Assembly: GCA_032718475.1 (NCBI GenBank)
Contig: JAUCBJ010002693.1
Span: 1-64,000 of the forward strand
Source: Nemertoderma westbladi
Lineage: Eukaryota > Xenacoelomorpha > Nemertodermatida > Nemertodermatidae
DNA length: 64,000 bases
Direction: 5' to 3'
Shown: piece by piece, positions 1 to 9,533 of the stretch
Numbering within the stretch: position 1 is the stretch's first letter
Layout: every line of letters starts with the position of its first letter
Notes under the pieces: model-generated
Told to the model about the DNA's origin: nothing
What the model saw: the letters and a program-made list of their open reading frames with translations, nothing else
Databases searched by the model: none
Program-made: the position numbers and the translations under genes

Positions 1-748
1 AGTGAGGCATAGTCTATGCCTCAGTGAGTCATAGTCTATGCCTCAGTGCCTCAGTGGGGCAGTGAGGCATAGTCTATGCCTCAGTGAGGCATAGTCTATG
101 CCTCAGTGAGTCATAGTCTATGCCTCAGTGAGTCATAGTCTATGCCTCAGTGCCTCAGTGAGGCCTAGTCTATGCCTCAGTGAGGCCTAGTCTATGCCTC
201 AGTGAGGCCTAGTCTATGCCTCAGTGAGGCATAGTCTATGCCTCAATGAGTCATAGTCTATGCCTCAGTGAGGCATAGTCTATGCCTCAGTGCCCCAGTG
301 AGGCATAGTCTATGCCTCAGTGAGGCATAGTCTATGCCTCAGTGAGTCATAGTCTATGCCTCAGTGTCTCAGTGAGGCATAGTCTATGCCTCAGTGAGGC
401 CTAGTCTACGCCTCAGTGAGGCATAGTCTATGCCTCAGTGCCTCAGTGAGGTATAGTCTATGCCTCAGTGAGGCATAGTCTATGCCTCAGTGAGTCATAG
501 TCTATGCCTCAGTGCCTCAGTGAGGCATAGTCTATGCCTCAGTGAGGCATAGTCTATGCCTCAGTGAGTCATAGTCTATGCCTCAGTGAGTCATAGTCTA
601 TGCCTCAGTGAGTCATAGTCTATGCCTCAGTGCCTCATAGTCTATGCCTCAGTGCCTCAGAGAGGCATAGTCTATGCCTCAGTGCCTCAATGAGGCATAG
701 TCTATGCCTCAGTGAGTCATAGTCTATGCCTCGGTGAGGCATAGTCTG
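1..748. repeat. 22-bp palindromic satellite array
   Basis: The window opens inside a tandem array of a 22-bp unit, AGTGAGGCATAGTCTATGCC plus TC. Each unit holds a 9-bp inverted repeat (GAGGCATAG / CTATGCCTC) around one T, so every copy can fold into a hairpin. Roughly thirty units are visible. Some are separated by an 8-bp insert (AGTGCCTC), and variants such as GAGTCATAG and GAGGCCTAG recur. The array is cut by the left edge and decays at about 740. It is not a CRISPR array: the units are contiguous, without unique spacers, in animal DNA. Confidence 0.95.
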
Positions 749-807
749 TGTCAAGTCTTAAATGAGAGTCTTACAAATTCGAGCGTCAACGAGCAAATTC
801 GAAGGTT

Positions 808-935
808 ACTGTTCCACCTTGGTGTAGTGGTTGCGTTGAATTCACATCTCCCGTATGTCATGGGTTCGATCCCCGCATGAACCAGGGCAGTTTTCGTTCG
901 GTCAGCAATAGGCCTAACGTTGCAAAATGCAGTAT
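808..935 (+). mobile_element. tRNA-derived SINE-like element, copy 1
   Basis: A tRNA-like head contains an A box (TGGTGTAGTGG) and a B box (GGTTCGATCCC), followed by CATGAACCAGGGCAGTTTT. A second copy of the same head and tail start lies near 31055-31290, sharing TTGAATTCA, GGGTTCGAT, CCCGCATG and AGGGCAGTTTT. Two dispersed copies with pol III box matches argue for a SINE rather than a working tRNA gene; I could not pair a full acceptor stem. Boundaries are approximate. Confidence 0.6.
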
Positions 936-2110
936 TATTGCCTAGTAACCAATTCATGGCTATCGTATGGTTTTCACTTTGAGACATTTCGCCCTCTAGC
1001 GGCAGACGGGGGAACTTCATACTACTCTGTGACTCTGCAAAAGATATAGCCTATGCCATAGTAGATGCCGATTGGGGGGTCAAAATTAAGTAATAATATA
1101 TCTAAATAAGTCTCAAACATCTTGCCTCATGGCTCGCCCCTTAGAACTCTTGAGCAATATAACTTCATAGTTTTTAAGGAAAACTGGTAAATGGGATGTG
1201 TTAATTACGCAACCTCGCAGTCTTAAGTAATTAATTATACAGTAGGTTAGATCGTTTTGAGAATAGGACCATTGGAAAGAGCGCCCTCGATAACCTCAGT
1301 ACAAAGAAAATTAATACGGATTAACCGGATATAGCTTGTTATTATAAAACATAAATTACAGTAGAACAATTAGGGTTGTAAATAAAACAAATTAAATTGA
1401 AGATAAACTGTATATATATATATAAACTTATGTATTAAAAGAGGGCCCTATTTAATTATACAGTATACTGAAAATGGTTAGCGATACCATAATTAGATTA
1501 TCGATAGGGATGCGTGGCTGTATAACAGAAGCAGGTCTGGTGCAAAGGAAAGGGATTAGTAGAGAGGAATGCGTGATTAGAGGCGCTTCATTGTTATGAT
1601 ACGGGCTGCCTGGATATAGGAAAGGGACAAAGCGATGCCGGCTATAATGAGAACAATAGAGGGCCGCTGGAGCATTAGCCTTGGGCGATATACGAATTTG
1701 CTGTAGTCATCGATGGGGCTGCTAACAGACGGGACCGCTCATTTATATTTGCCTTGGGGTATACGTGTAGATTCACTGCCTGTCGTATCTAGTTAATGAA
1801 TAATGAGGACAGAGGAGGGGCCCCCCGCCGATGAACGCAGTTGATAGTTGCCAGTAGGGAGCCGTATACCATAGCCATTATAAAGTTAAAAATAGATATT
1901 ATGTCATAGTGATCTCGTTGGTAATATAAAAACTAATTAATCTAAAAATAGAAATCAATGTATAAAGTAAAAGTAATATATACAATTAATTAATTTAAAA
2001 TAAAGTACAAATGAATAAATAGAATAAAATAAAATAGCAAATAATTAATTAAAATTAGGTACAAATAAATAAGTATTAATGAATAAAAGAGCTGCGGTGT
2101 CACTTATGAC
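936..2110. other. AT-rich intronic or intergenic stretch, no gene seen
   Basis: No credible coding region or RNA gene. It is AT-rich with short (TA)n runs near 1412-1424. The part at 1470-1870 is somewhat less AT-rich, but I recognise nothing in it. If the host gene extends to the left, this is intron. Confidence 0.5.
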
Positions 2111-2115
2111 ACCCT

Positions 2116-2420
2116 CTTCCCCCTTCTCTGCGACAGTTGGACAACACTGATGACCCATTGTGTGTCAGGGCGCTAATCAGTCTGATTAATTAGGATAATC
2201 AATTAAACCCTAATTAGGAGTCATATGACACCTGTTAGGGTTTAATTGTACTAATTAATTGATGACACCTTTCAATTAGGGTCTAATTAGCCTAATTGGG
2301 AGGTGTCACCCAGACAGTCTGGCGCCAATGACACCCAATGACACCCATAGGGTGATAATTGGGTGTCATATGACACCCAATGGGTGTCAGTGGGGTCCAA
2401 CTGTCACAGAGAGGAGGAAG
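2116..2420. mobile_element. 305-bp foldback/MITE-like element with 5-bp target duplication
   Basis: The ends are inverted repeats of about 26 bp: the left begins CTTCCCCCTTCTCTG and runs to GACAGTTGGAC, the right is GTCCAACTGTCACAGAGAGG plus AGGAAG. They match with a few differences. ACCCT flanks both sides (2111-2115 and 2421-2425). The interior is full of TGACACC/GGTGTCA in both orientations, including GGGTGTCATATGACACCC near 2362-2379, so most of the element can fold on itself. No coding capacity. Superfamily not assigned. Confidence 0.65.
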
Positions 2421-2425
2421 ACCCT

Positions 2426-3460
2426 ACTACTAACGTGGTGGTGAGCAGTTGACATTCCTGAATGTTTGCTCAAAGTCACTCAATCCATTCTTGATATTGC
2501 AGATGAATTTTTGATTTACATGGCCGTGGAGGTCTTGTATTGTGGGGTTGGCGCATGAAATCCATCCTGCTGGCCAGGATGTTTATCGACAACATCTTGA
2601 TTTTTCTGACCTTGGTCCAATTCGGATCTTCATCCTGGAACCGCAGAATAAGGTAGAATAAAGTAAAATACTTACACACAAAGTCGAATAATTATATAAT
2701 CAACCTGCATATTAATAGGGTAGGGTAGTTCTTGTCAAGAGATGAGCAGTTCAAAAAACACGATGTGGTTGGTTATATGTGTGTGTACGTATAACCATAA
2801 CTAATCCAATATCTCAAAAACTCAAGCAGGTACGCAAAATTTTTAAAAGCAAACTCTACATGAATTTTGGTTGCGAAGAAGACTGTATATTTTTTGTGGC
2901 GTTTCGACCACAGGATTACTGAAAAATAGCGATTTTGAAACTTTAATGTCCAATTTTAACGATTTCAACTTGTCGAGTATGTACCAACTTTTTTTTGGGA
3001 TATTGAGTCATCTGAGCAACATATTTTAGCCTCAGAATATTTTCAAATATCGCCAAATATCCAAAAACGCACAACTTCGTCTAAACTAGAAAGGCAGCAA
3101 GCTGGCTATAAGGAGACCGTCCATATAGACAAACGTAGTGTTAGTTGGGTCCCTCCTCATTCATTATCATCAACCTATAAAATATTTAAACGGCCCAGTG
3201 CTTAAATTTCAATCAGGTTGCGAGTAAGTAACCTTATAGATATTCCCATAGGATTCACTGGGAAGAGCTATTCAGCTGACGGGGTAATACAATACAAAGT
3301 AACAGTTGATGTTTGCTTACTGTCTGGGATAGAGGGAGAGAGTAATAAACTTGGCAAGTAATATACTTCTCTGCAGGGTACTGGTTTGGGGGGCAGGTTT
3401 GTTTAAAGCCAGCTTGCTGTTTTTCTAGTGACAAAGAAAGAGGCTACTACTACTACTACT
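2426..3460. other. Non-coding stretch, no gene seen
   Basis: No supported gene. A short (TAC)n run at about 3444-3460 abuts the LINE fragment that follows and may be its 3' tail, since that LINE points left. Confidence 0.45.
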
Positions 3461-3989
3461 AGGATCGGCATGCTGCATTGCAGCTGCATTTTTAAGAATG
3501 CTGTGCCGGCTTATCGACAAAATTGCACCGCCACAACTCCCTATCACCCATGACATTTGCTAGATCATCCGCATCTTCAAGGCCAGTGTCCTTTAAGATG
3601 CGTCTCAAGAAAGTCATGGGCTGTCCACCATGCTTATTCACTCCATGAGGCTGCCAAAGTACAAGATTATGCACTGGCTGGTCCTCACGGCGAAAGCAAT
3701 GTCCTGCAAAGCGGAGGCGATTTTGTTCTAGTGTCAAGCTTGGGGGAACCAATGAGACACCTCCAATGTTATATAGTGTCTGGTTGGAGATGTGTGCATT
3801 GTACTTGACACAATGAACCCGGCGTAGCATTCTTGTGAATGTGCCATCCAGAGATTTGGTGTCCTCAGCAGTTAGAGCCCAGCATGGACTCCCGTAGAGG
3901 AGTACTGGAACTACTGCTGCTCTAAATAATCGGACCTTAAGTTTCCGATTAATTCTCGGTGACTTCCAAATCCTGGAAAGCCTATTCAG
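3461..3989 (-). mobile_element. LINE 3' fragment (C-terminal RT region), copy 1
   Basis: On the minus strand this encodes the C-terminal tail of a non-LTR retrotransposon polyprotein, with the characteristic NRLRFAGHCFRREDQPVHNL and GGQPMTFLRRILKDTGLEDA followed by an ORF stop near 3492. It is nearly identical over about 528 bp to 22284-22812, differing at only a few positions. Both copies end at nearly the same 5' truncation point, after which they diverge. The family looks RTE/CR1-like; endonuclease and catalytic RT are missing. A dead, truncated insertion in an intron. Confidence 0.85.
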
Positions 3990-4275
3990 AGATGCACACT
4001 TGAATGAAGAGAAGAACGAATCCTAACGTTATAGCTATATCGATTCTCCTCACACAGATTATGATATACTGAGTGTTTGCAATAAATTAATTGATCATTA
4101 ATTAGGAGTTAGGTCTATATATATCATACTCCCTGGGGAATCCTTTAGTCTAATAAAATAAAAATGAAAATGATATATAATTTATTGTATATAATTTATT
4201 GTCCTGTATATCAAGAATGTGACCAACATTTATTTCTATTACTTTCATATTCCACAATACCACTTTTTTTTATAG

Positions 4276-4371
4276 GAGATGTTGACAAAGAAATTGCTGT
4301 TTATCTTTTAAACAAGGATACTGAGTCAACTATAACTAAAGACGAATTTGGTTTCGATGTTATAGATGATG
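4276..4371 (+). CDS. FRAS1/FREM2-like exon a: end of last CSPG repeat
   Basis: 96 bp, acceptor TTTTTTTATAG, donor GATG|GTAAGT, entering and leaving in phase 1. It encodes DVDKEIAVYLLNKDTESTIT and KDEFGFDVIDD; the D-x-F-x-F-x-V-x-D pattern is the closing strand of a CSPG repeat. Joined to the next exon it runs on into GGNALQSQKF, as in family members. Upstream exons are not in the window or not recognised. Confidence 0.85.
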
Positions 4372-4934
4372 GTAAGTTGATTAGGTGTATAAAACTGCCA
4401 AACAATTGGAGGCCAATACTTCCTCACCATTTTTAGCACTATTTAGCAAAATAGTTTGATTTCAAAAAGACATTCACGTACCATTTGTCTTTTATTCTCG
4501 AGTCTATTTAATTTCTAGAAGAAATTTAATAAATGAATATAAGGACACCAATTATAATGCCTGTGTGTTTGGAGCTCTTCATCCGATCTGTTCGCGGTAT
4601 TTCAACTTTCCATAACGCGAGTTGAATATTTTTGTATTTTATTAAAATTGATTATTCCGATATTACTACTGGGTGCGGGACCATGGGTTTTGGGCACATT
4701 CTATAAACTGGGGGCGATTTATGGGCGAATTTTGGGGCAACTTACAGGGTACGGGAATAATTTCATAGTTATAAGGGCCAGGGGGGGATGGAAAATGCAA
4801 GCAGTATTCAGGTTAGCCTGAGTACTATTAGGCCCTGGCCAACTTCCTGCTGTCTGTAGGGGTGGATTTGGTAATGCGCCAGGCCTAAAGGACAAGGACT
4901 GCCCTTAGCAGTCCCTGGCCAACAGCAGCCATTA

Positions 4935-5488
4935 CGAGACTGAAAAGAACTCGGACCGCTGACTGCTTGTGTCAGGGATTTGCGACGGGAAACGACGGCC
5001 CCTTAGTAGCCAAGCCGTTCTGGTTCTCGATGATCGAACCCTTCGGGGTTCATGAGGGGTGGAGCGGACACGCGAATGGGTGGCCAACTAACGACTGCCC
5101 CCTGAGCTAAGCCGTACTGGTTCTCGATGACCGATCCCTTCAGGGTTCGCGAGGGGTGGGACGGACATGCGAAAGGGCTGGCCACAGGACGGGTTTGACG
5201 AGGACTGCCCTTAGCGGTCTCTGGTCAACGGCAGCTACTACGAGACTGAAAAGAACTCGGAACGCTGACTGCTTGTACCGGGATCTGCGACGGGAACCAA
5301 CGACAGACCCCTTAGCCAAGCCGTACTGGTTCTCGATGATCGTTCCCTTCGGGGTTCGTGAGGGGTGGAACGGACACGCGATGGGGTCGAAAGACAAAGG
5401 ACTAGACTCGACTAGACTCTACTGGCCTACCGACTGTTCGGAGCAGTTTCTCGGCTGCCGAAGCGACTACGAGCCTGAAAGGGACTCG
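4935..5488 (+). promoter_or_regulatory. Three GNRA-type hairpins in the 5' LTR
   Basis: Copies at 4935-4953 and 5241-5259 read CGAGACTGAAAAGAACTCG. The copy at 5470-5488 reads CGAGCCTGAAAGGGACTCG. Each can fold as a CGAG/CTCG stem, a bulged A, an inner stem and a GAAA loop. The same motif recurs in gag, pol and ORF3 of this element and in the other LTR. Function is unknown; a structured RNA signal is my inference. Confidence 0.55.
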
Positions 5489-5800
5489 GAAAGCCTAGGT
5501 GGTTGGGTTTCTGTGATGAACCGACGGACCCCTAGCCAAGCCGTTCTGGTTCTCGATGATCGAACCCTTCGGGGTTCGTGAGGGGTGGAACGGACACGTG
5601 AACGGGTCCACCGACACGACAGACTCCTAGCCAAGCCGTACTGGTTCTCGATGACCAATCCCTTCGGGGGTCGAGAGGGGTGGTACGGATACGCGACAGA
5701 GTCTACCGACTGGACCGACCCTTAGCCAAGCCGTGCTGGTTCTCGATGATCGTTCCCTTCGGGGTTCGTGAGGGGTGGAACGGACACGTGACAGGGTCGA
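5005..5800 (+). repeat. LTR array of six modules with cUUCGg hairpins (5' LTR)
   Basis: A module of about 75 bp recurs six times at irregular spacing. It starts TAGCCAAGCCGT, continues CTGGTTCTCGATGA and carries a CCC-TTCG-GGG hairpin followed by GAGGGGTGG and CGGACACG. Hairpin centres lie near 5043, 5140, 5349, 5569, 5663 and 5760. The best copies (5036-5051 and 5561-5578) have 6-7 paired bases around the tetraloop. The second copy has TTCA here but TTCG in the other LTR. Confidence 0.8.
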
Positions 5801-6429
5801 CCGACACCGACACTACGGTACTAAGACTAGGACCGAGGGAAAATCTGGGGAACATTAGGTAGGCTAAAATCTGAGCGAACAGTGGATAATTAAATAATAT
5901 ACTGTAGGGATTTATATTATCGTGTATAATTATTGTGAATATTTGGTGTATATTGATTTGGGGAAGCCCAAAATTATTCTTAATCAAGGTTCAACAGAGT
6001 TCAGTTACATTAAAGAGTATATCCAACTAATGCAGCTTTTTCTCAACCGCAACCCTGCATCTCAGAAATCATTCCTTCTCCAAAATCAATATCCGGTGAC
6101 TGGCCGGGGCTCAGTGGTCTGTAAAGTCACGTCGCCAGCATCGGCGTTTTTCCCCCCTGGTGTTGGGATAACGGCAACAAAATTAAGAATAATTAATGCG
6201 GTTAATTTTGACAGGGTGTCAAAATTAAGAATAATTACGGTCAACTTCAACTGGTGGAAGTTGAGAATCCTTCAATACTCTTCAAAACTCTCTACGTGCT
6301 TGCCAGCACCCACTACGAGGAAACTCTGGTATTTGAGTTGAGACGAAGTCGTGGTTTAATTAATCAACAAACTCGATCTAACCAACTCATAGTCGGCAGA
6401 TCACATATTTGGAGAGTTGTTAACAGGGA

Positions 6430-6621
6430 ATGGAAGTATCGATCACACCCATTGATATAATCCAAGTTGAGCCAGGAATCTGGCACGTCGAAGTTGAAGT
6501 ACAAGGAACGAACGTCGGACGATTCAGGATTACCGTTCGGGTGGTCCAAGCTGAGTACAATACCTACGAGGAACTGTTTTATGACATCGCGTATCTAGCT
6601 ATCGACGAGGCGTTACAATGA
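6430..6621 (+). CDS. Element 1 small ORF overlapping the gag start (63 aa)
   Basis: ATG at 6430 is the first start after an in-frame TAA at 6421-6423. The frame ends TGA at 6619-6621, so stop and gag start overlap as ATGA. The product is acidic and rich in V, I and E (for example GIWHVEVEVQGTNVGRFRIT), suggesting a small beta-rich protein. It matches no family I know. The overlap would suit termination-reinitiation into gag. It could instead be a chance uORF; codon-level evidence from related copies is needed to tell. Confidence 0.45.
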   Translation: MEVSITPIDIIQVEPGIWHVEVEVQGTNVGRFRITVRVVQAEYNTYEELFYDIAYLAIDEALQ

Positions 6622-9533
6622 CGACAAATAACGTATCCGATACCGACGAGATGGATCACCACACAGACTCGGAAGCCGACGAGGTACCAAACGTCAAGAA
6701 CATGACCCATCGGCTAGGGGCTCTTAAAGGCGGAGTAACCCGAGCGTATCAACGGATGGAGAAACAACTCAAGGGAGTCAAAACCCCCCTCAATGAGGTA
6801 CAAACTCAGCTTCAAAGTATCCGAAATATCCTACAGCGGTACGAAAGAATGATACAGGCGTACCAAGAGCTCGTTCCCCCCACTGATCAGGAAAACTACC
6901 CCAAGTTGGAAGAACACGTTGTACATCTAGATGGGTTCCGCAAACAACACCGGAGGACCCTCAGCCTTGTGAGAGGCTATGAAGAACAGTATTACAAGAG
7001 GGCTGAAAGAACAGACGCGGAATCAGTACGATCCTCCAGCATCAGGACAGCAGTACATCGAAAGAGAACGGGGTCCGCTAGAAATCAGCACTCCAGCGCT
7101 AGGAGCGAGATATCCGGCTCAGCGCGCAGTTCTCAAGGGGCGCCGCCACTCCGAGACCAACTGCGAGAACGGAAGGCATTAGCCCTCAAAGCTCGGATGG
7201 AAGATGAGTATATTCAACTACAAGCCGAGCAAGATGTATTAGCCGCCGAAACACAAAAGCGAGAGGCCGAACAAGCGGCCGAACGGCAGGCCGAACAACG
7301 CGAACAGGAGGCCGAACAACATAGACGAGAGGCCGAACGGCAGGCCGAACAACGCGAACAGGAGGCTGAACAACATAGACGAGAGGCTGAACGGCATGCC
7401 GAACAACGCAAACAGGAGGCCGAACAACGCGGACGAGAGGCCGAACGAGAGATCGAACAACGTAAATGGGAAGCAGAAATGCGTAAACAACACGCCGAGG
7501 CCCAAGCAATTCTCATCCACAAAAAGAATGCGGATATTGCAAAACTCGCGGAATACGAAGCCGCACTTATAGAACGAGATATTCAACTCTACGAGGACTG
7601 GGAAAGGGATATAGATCAGGAATATGAACCAATCCCGGTACCGGAGTTAGAAAAGTCATTTACACCGACAGCGGCGAACTTTCCGAAACCCGAGATCCCG
7701 CCTACCAAACAGTCTATGCTATCGGCACAAGCACCGGTGTTCCATCCCCCACCGGCTACGCTAAAGAATGATGAACCTTATTTCCCATCCAACACCACGA
7801 CAGCGAGTGTACCCAAGTACGAGCCTGAAAAGGACTCGGAACGGGACGCCACTCCCCGATCGAACAACCCATTTACATCAACACCACAAACTCGTAGCCG
7901 CGTCATTATTAAAACTCCACCTATTATTGATCCATCAAGTATGGGAGTGAGTGCCAATAACTATAACCCTCCGAGTCACTCCAGTTCAGACGACGTCAGC
8001 ATCATCCGGGCGTTGGAGAACCGCCTTGCCATGCCTAAGATGGAGATTCGCACCTTCGAAGGAGATCCCGTCGATTACCTCAGATTCAAGAAACGGTTCT
8101 TTGCGCAGATCGGATCAACGGACATAGCCGACGCACAGAAATTGGTATATTTATCGCAATACTTGGGTGACAAACCACGCAGAATTATTGCATGTTTTGA
8201 AGGAGGTTCTCATGAGGCATACTATGACGCATGGAAAACTCTAGATAAAAGATACGGAAATACTGGAACTATAATTAATAAAACTCTAGAGAGACTGATA
8301 CAGGACGCGGGATCACTAGGGGACCCACAGAACATACAGGAATTCTCCGACTCTATGAAGGATGCCTACTATACTCTGAAACCCTTAAATAAGGAGGACC
8401 AGGTGAACAACATTCTAAACCTCCGACAGATCGCCCGGAAGTTCCCCGGATGGCTACAAAGTAAGTGGGCTTATAAATGTGTAGATCTCCGGCGCAGACA
8501 TCCAGATCGAGATCCTAGCTTCCTTGAAATGTCGGCATTCCTGGACGATATCTCCGAATCCATGAATGACTCGATGTTTTCAAAACATAGTCTCGCAAAG
8601 TTGGACGGAATAGAGAGCAACTCCAGGAGTAAGATAACCCCTCCGAAACCGAGATTCCGCCCCCCACCGGTAAGTACGATGGCCATTACCATGGCCGAGG
8701 ATTCCGACGACGAAGACTACGAGGAACCGACATCCGCCGAGGAATGGGCATGTTATCTCGCGAGTTGGGCACCCGAAAGGGAAGGCATCACAAATTCCCT
8801 GCTCTGTCTCTTCTGTGGGGAGAAACATAAAGTGGAATTCTGCAGAAAGTTTCAGTTCGCCGAACTCGTCCCACGCTTCGAGGCGATAATGAAACACCGA
8901 GGATGCTTCCGGTGTCTTGGAACAGGTCACTATGTTCGGGAGTGCGACCAAAGATCATGCTGTGCTGTCTGTAACGACCAACGCCATCACACGCTCCTCC
9001 ACATCCCCGCGAACTTCGATTTTACTACCCTCCCCTTTCGGATCGAAGCCAGGCGAAGAGGAGAAACAAACCACGTCTTCAAAGGAACCCGGACAACCCA
9101 ACGGAGAGAAACCAACCCGTTTAAAATCTCCACCGATACACCACAAGTAACAAATATTTCGGCCACGATTAATCTTATAAATCGCCGCTACATGGTCTTC
9201 GCAAAGGTAATCCCAGTAAGGATCCAAGGAGTCGGCAAATCTTTGACGACACTCGCGTTCCTCGATAACGGGTCCGACGGAACCATCATCGACCGGGATT
9301 TCCTCGAGCAACTCGGCCTAGAATATGAACCTTGTAAACGGCCCATACAAACCATCACCGATAACAGAGAGGTAGAGTCCGGGGAGGTGCAACTCCAGAT
9401 GGAAGGAGTGATGAAGGGCTACGAAACGGCTAAGTTAACCATCAAGAACGCCTTGGTACACACAGACCTCCGGGTGCGGTTCCGACAATCAGCCGAGTAC
9501 CCCCCCTCATACAATTGGACCGAGACGATGTAG
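6618..9533 (+). CDS. Element 1 gag-protease polyprotein (BEL/Pao)
   Basis: 971 codons. Residues 1-110 are an acidic N-terminus and a coiled coil. About 190-300 is a Glu/Gln/Arg/Ala coiled coil built from tandem AERQAEQREQEAEQHRREAE-type units. A DUF1759 gag domain starts near 470 (KMEIRTFEGDPVDYLRFKKR). Three zinc-binding clusters lie near 729-800 (CLFCGEKHKVEFC, CFRCLGTGHYVREC, CCAVCNDQRHH). The DUF1758 retropepsin-like protease has LAFLDNGSDGTIIDRDFL near 876. The particle protein packages element RNA and the protease processes the polyproteins. The frame ends inside the protease C-terminus, 19 bases into the overlap with pol, so protease and pol continue only through a -1 frame change. It contains a copy of the GNRA hairpin at 7820-7838. 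Confidence 0.95.
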   Translation: MTTNNVSDTDEMDHHTDSEADEVPNVKNMTHRLGALKGGVTRAYQRMEKQLKGVKTPLNEVQTQLQSIRNILQRYERMIQAYQELVPPTDQENYPKLEEHVVHLDGFRKQHRRTLSLVRGYEEQYYKRAERTDAESVRSSSIRTAVHRKRTGSARNQHSSARSEISGSARSSQGAPPLRDQLRERKALALKARMEDEYIQLQAEQDVLAAETQKREAEQAAERQAEQREQEAEQHRREAERQAEQREQEAEQHRREAERHAEQRKQEAEQRGREAEREIEQRKWEAEMRKQHAEAQAILIHKKNADIAKLAEYEAALIERDIQLYEDWERDIDQEYEPIPVPELEKSFTPTAANFPKPEIPPTKQSMLSAQAPVFHPPPATLKNDEPYFPSNTTTASVPKYEPEKDSERDATPRSNNPFTSTPQTRSRVIIKTPPIIDPSSMGVSANNYNPPSHSSSDDVSIIRALENRLAMPKMEIRTFEGDPVDYLRFKKRFFAQIGSTDIADAQKLVYLSQYLGDKPRRIIACFEGGSHEAYYDAWKTLDKRYGNTGTIINKTLERLIQDAGSLGDPQNIQEFSDSMKDAYYTLKPLNKEDQVNNILNLRQIARKFPGWLQSKWAYKCVDLRRRHPDRDPSFLEMSAFLDDISESMNDSMFSKHSLAKLDGIESNSRSKITPPKPRFRPPPVSTMAITMAEDSDDEDYEEPTSAEEWACYLASWAPEREGITNSLLCLFCGEKHKVEFCRKFQFAELVPRFEAIMKHRGCFRCLGTGHYVRECDQRSCCAVCNDQRHHTLLHIPANFDFTTLPFRIEARRRGETNHVFKGTRTTQRRETNPFKISTDTPQVTNISATINLINRRYMVFAKVIPVRIQGVGKSLTTLAFLDNGSDGTIIDRDFLEQLGLEYEPCKRPIQTITDNREVESGEVQLQMEGVMKGYETAKLTIKNALVHTDLRVRFRQSAEYPPSYNWTETM
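7820..7838 (+). promoter_or_regulatory. GNRA-type hairpin inside gag
   Basis: CGAGCCTGAAAAGGACTCG: stem CGAG/CTCG, bulged A, inner stem CCT/AGG, loop GAAA. It lies in the low-complexity stretch of gag where protein constraint is probably weak. Compared with the LTR copies the inner pair is C-G instead of A/A. Confidence 0.55.
9500..9533 (+). promoter_or_regulatory. gag-pol frame-change site (C7 tract and 19-base overlap)
   Basis: A run of seven C (9500-9506) lies where the gag-protease frame must pass to pol. The pol frame is -1 relative to gag and has no ATG near its start; its first listed codon is TTG at 9515, while the frame is open back through the C run. Either a programmed -1 slip on the C tract or loss of one C in this copy would explain the arrangement. 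I cannot choose between them from one copy. Confidence 0.55.

Larger units (their letters stand above)
4589..6179 (+). repeat. 5' LTR of element 1
   Basis: 1591 bp, bounded by TG...CA and matching 17305-18893. The centre (about 5005-5800) is built from repeated modules carrying hairpins. The promoter and polyadenylation positions cannot be read with confidence. The open frames inside it mirror those in the other LTR and look fortuitous. Confidence 0.95.

Noticed and set aside
1-748. Possible CRISPR-like regular palindromic array
   Set aside because: The units are contiguous with no unique spacers, and the surrounding DNA is animal.
5003-5862. Several open frames inside the LTR (up to 141 codons), repeated in the 3' LTR
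   Set aside because: They overlap in several frames on both strands, follow the repeated hairpin modules, and show no protein-like features; identity between LTRs explains their duplication.
7186-7586. Minus-strand frames of 102-115 codons rich in Ser/Cys/Leu
   Set aside because: They are antisense shadows of the repetitive Glu/Gln/Arg coiled coil of gag.
9247-9300. Unusual protease motif D-N-G-S in element 1 and D-F-G-S in element 2
   Set aside because: BEL/Pao proteases of the DUF1758 type commonly vary the residue after the catalytic Asp, so this is not evidence of inactivation.
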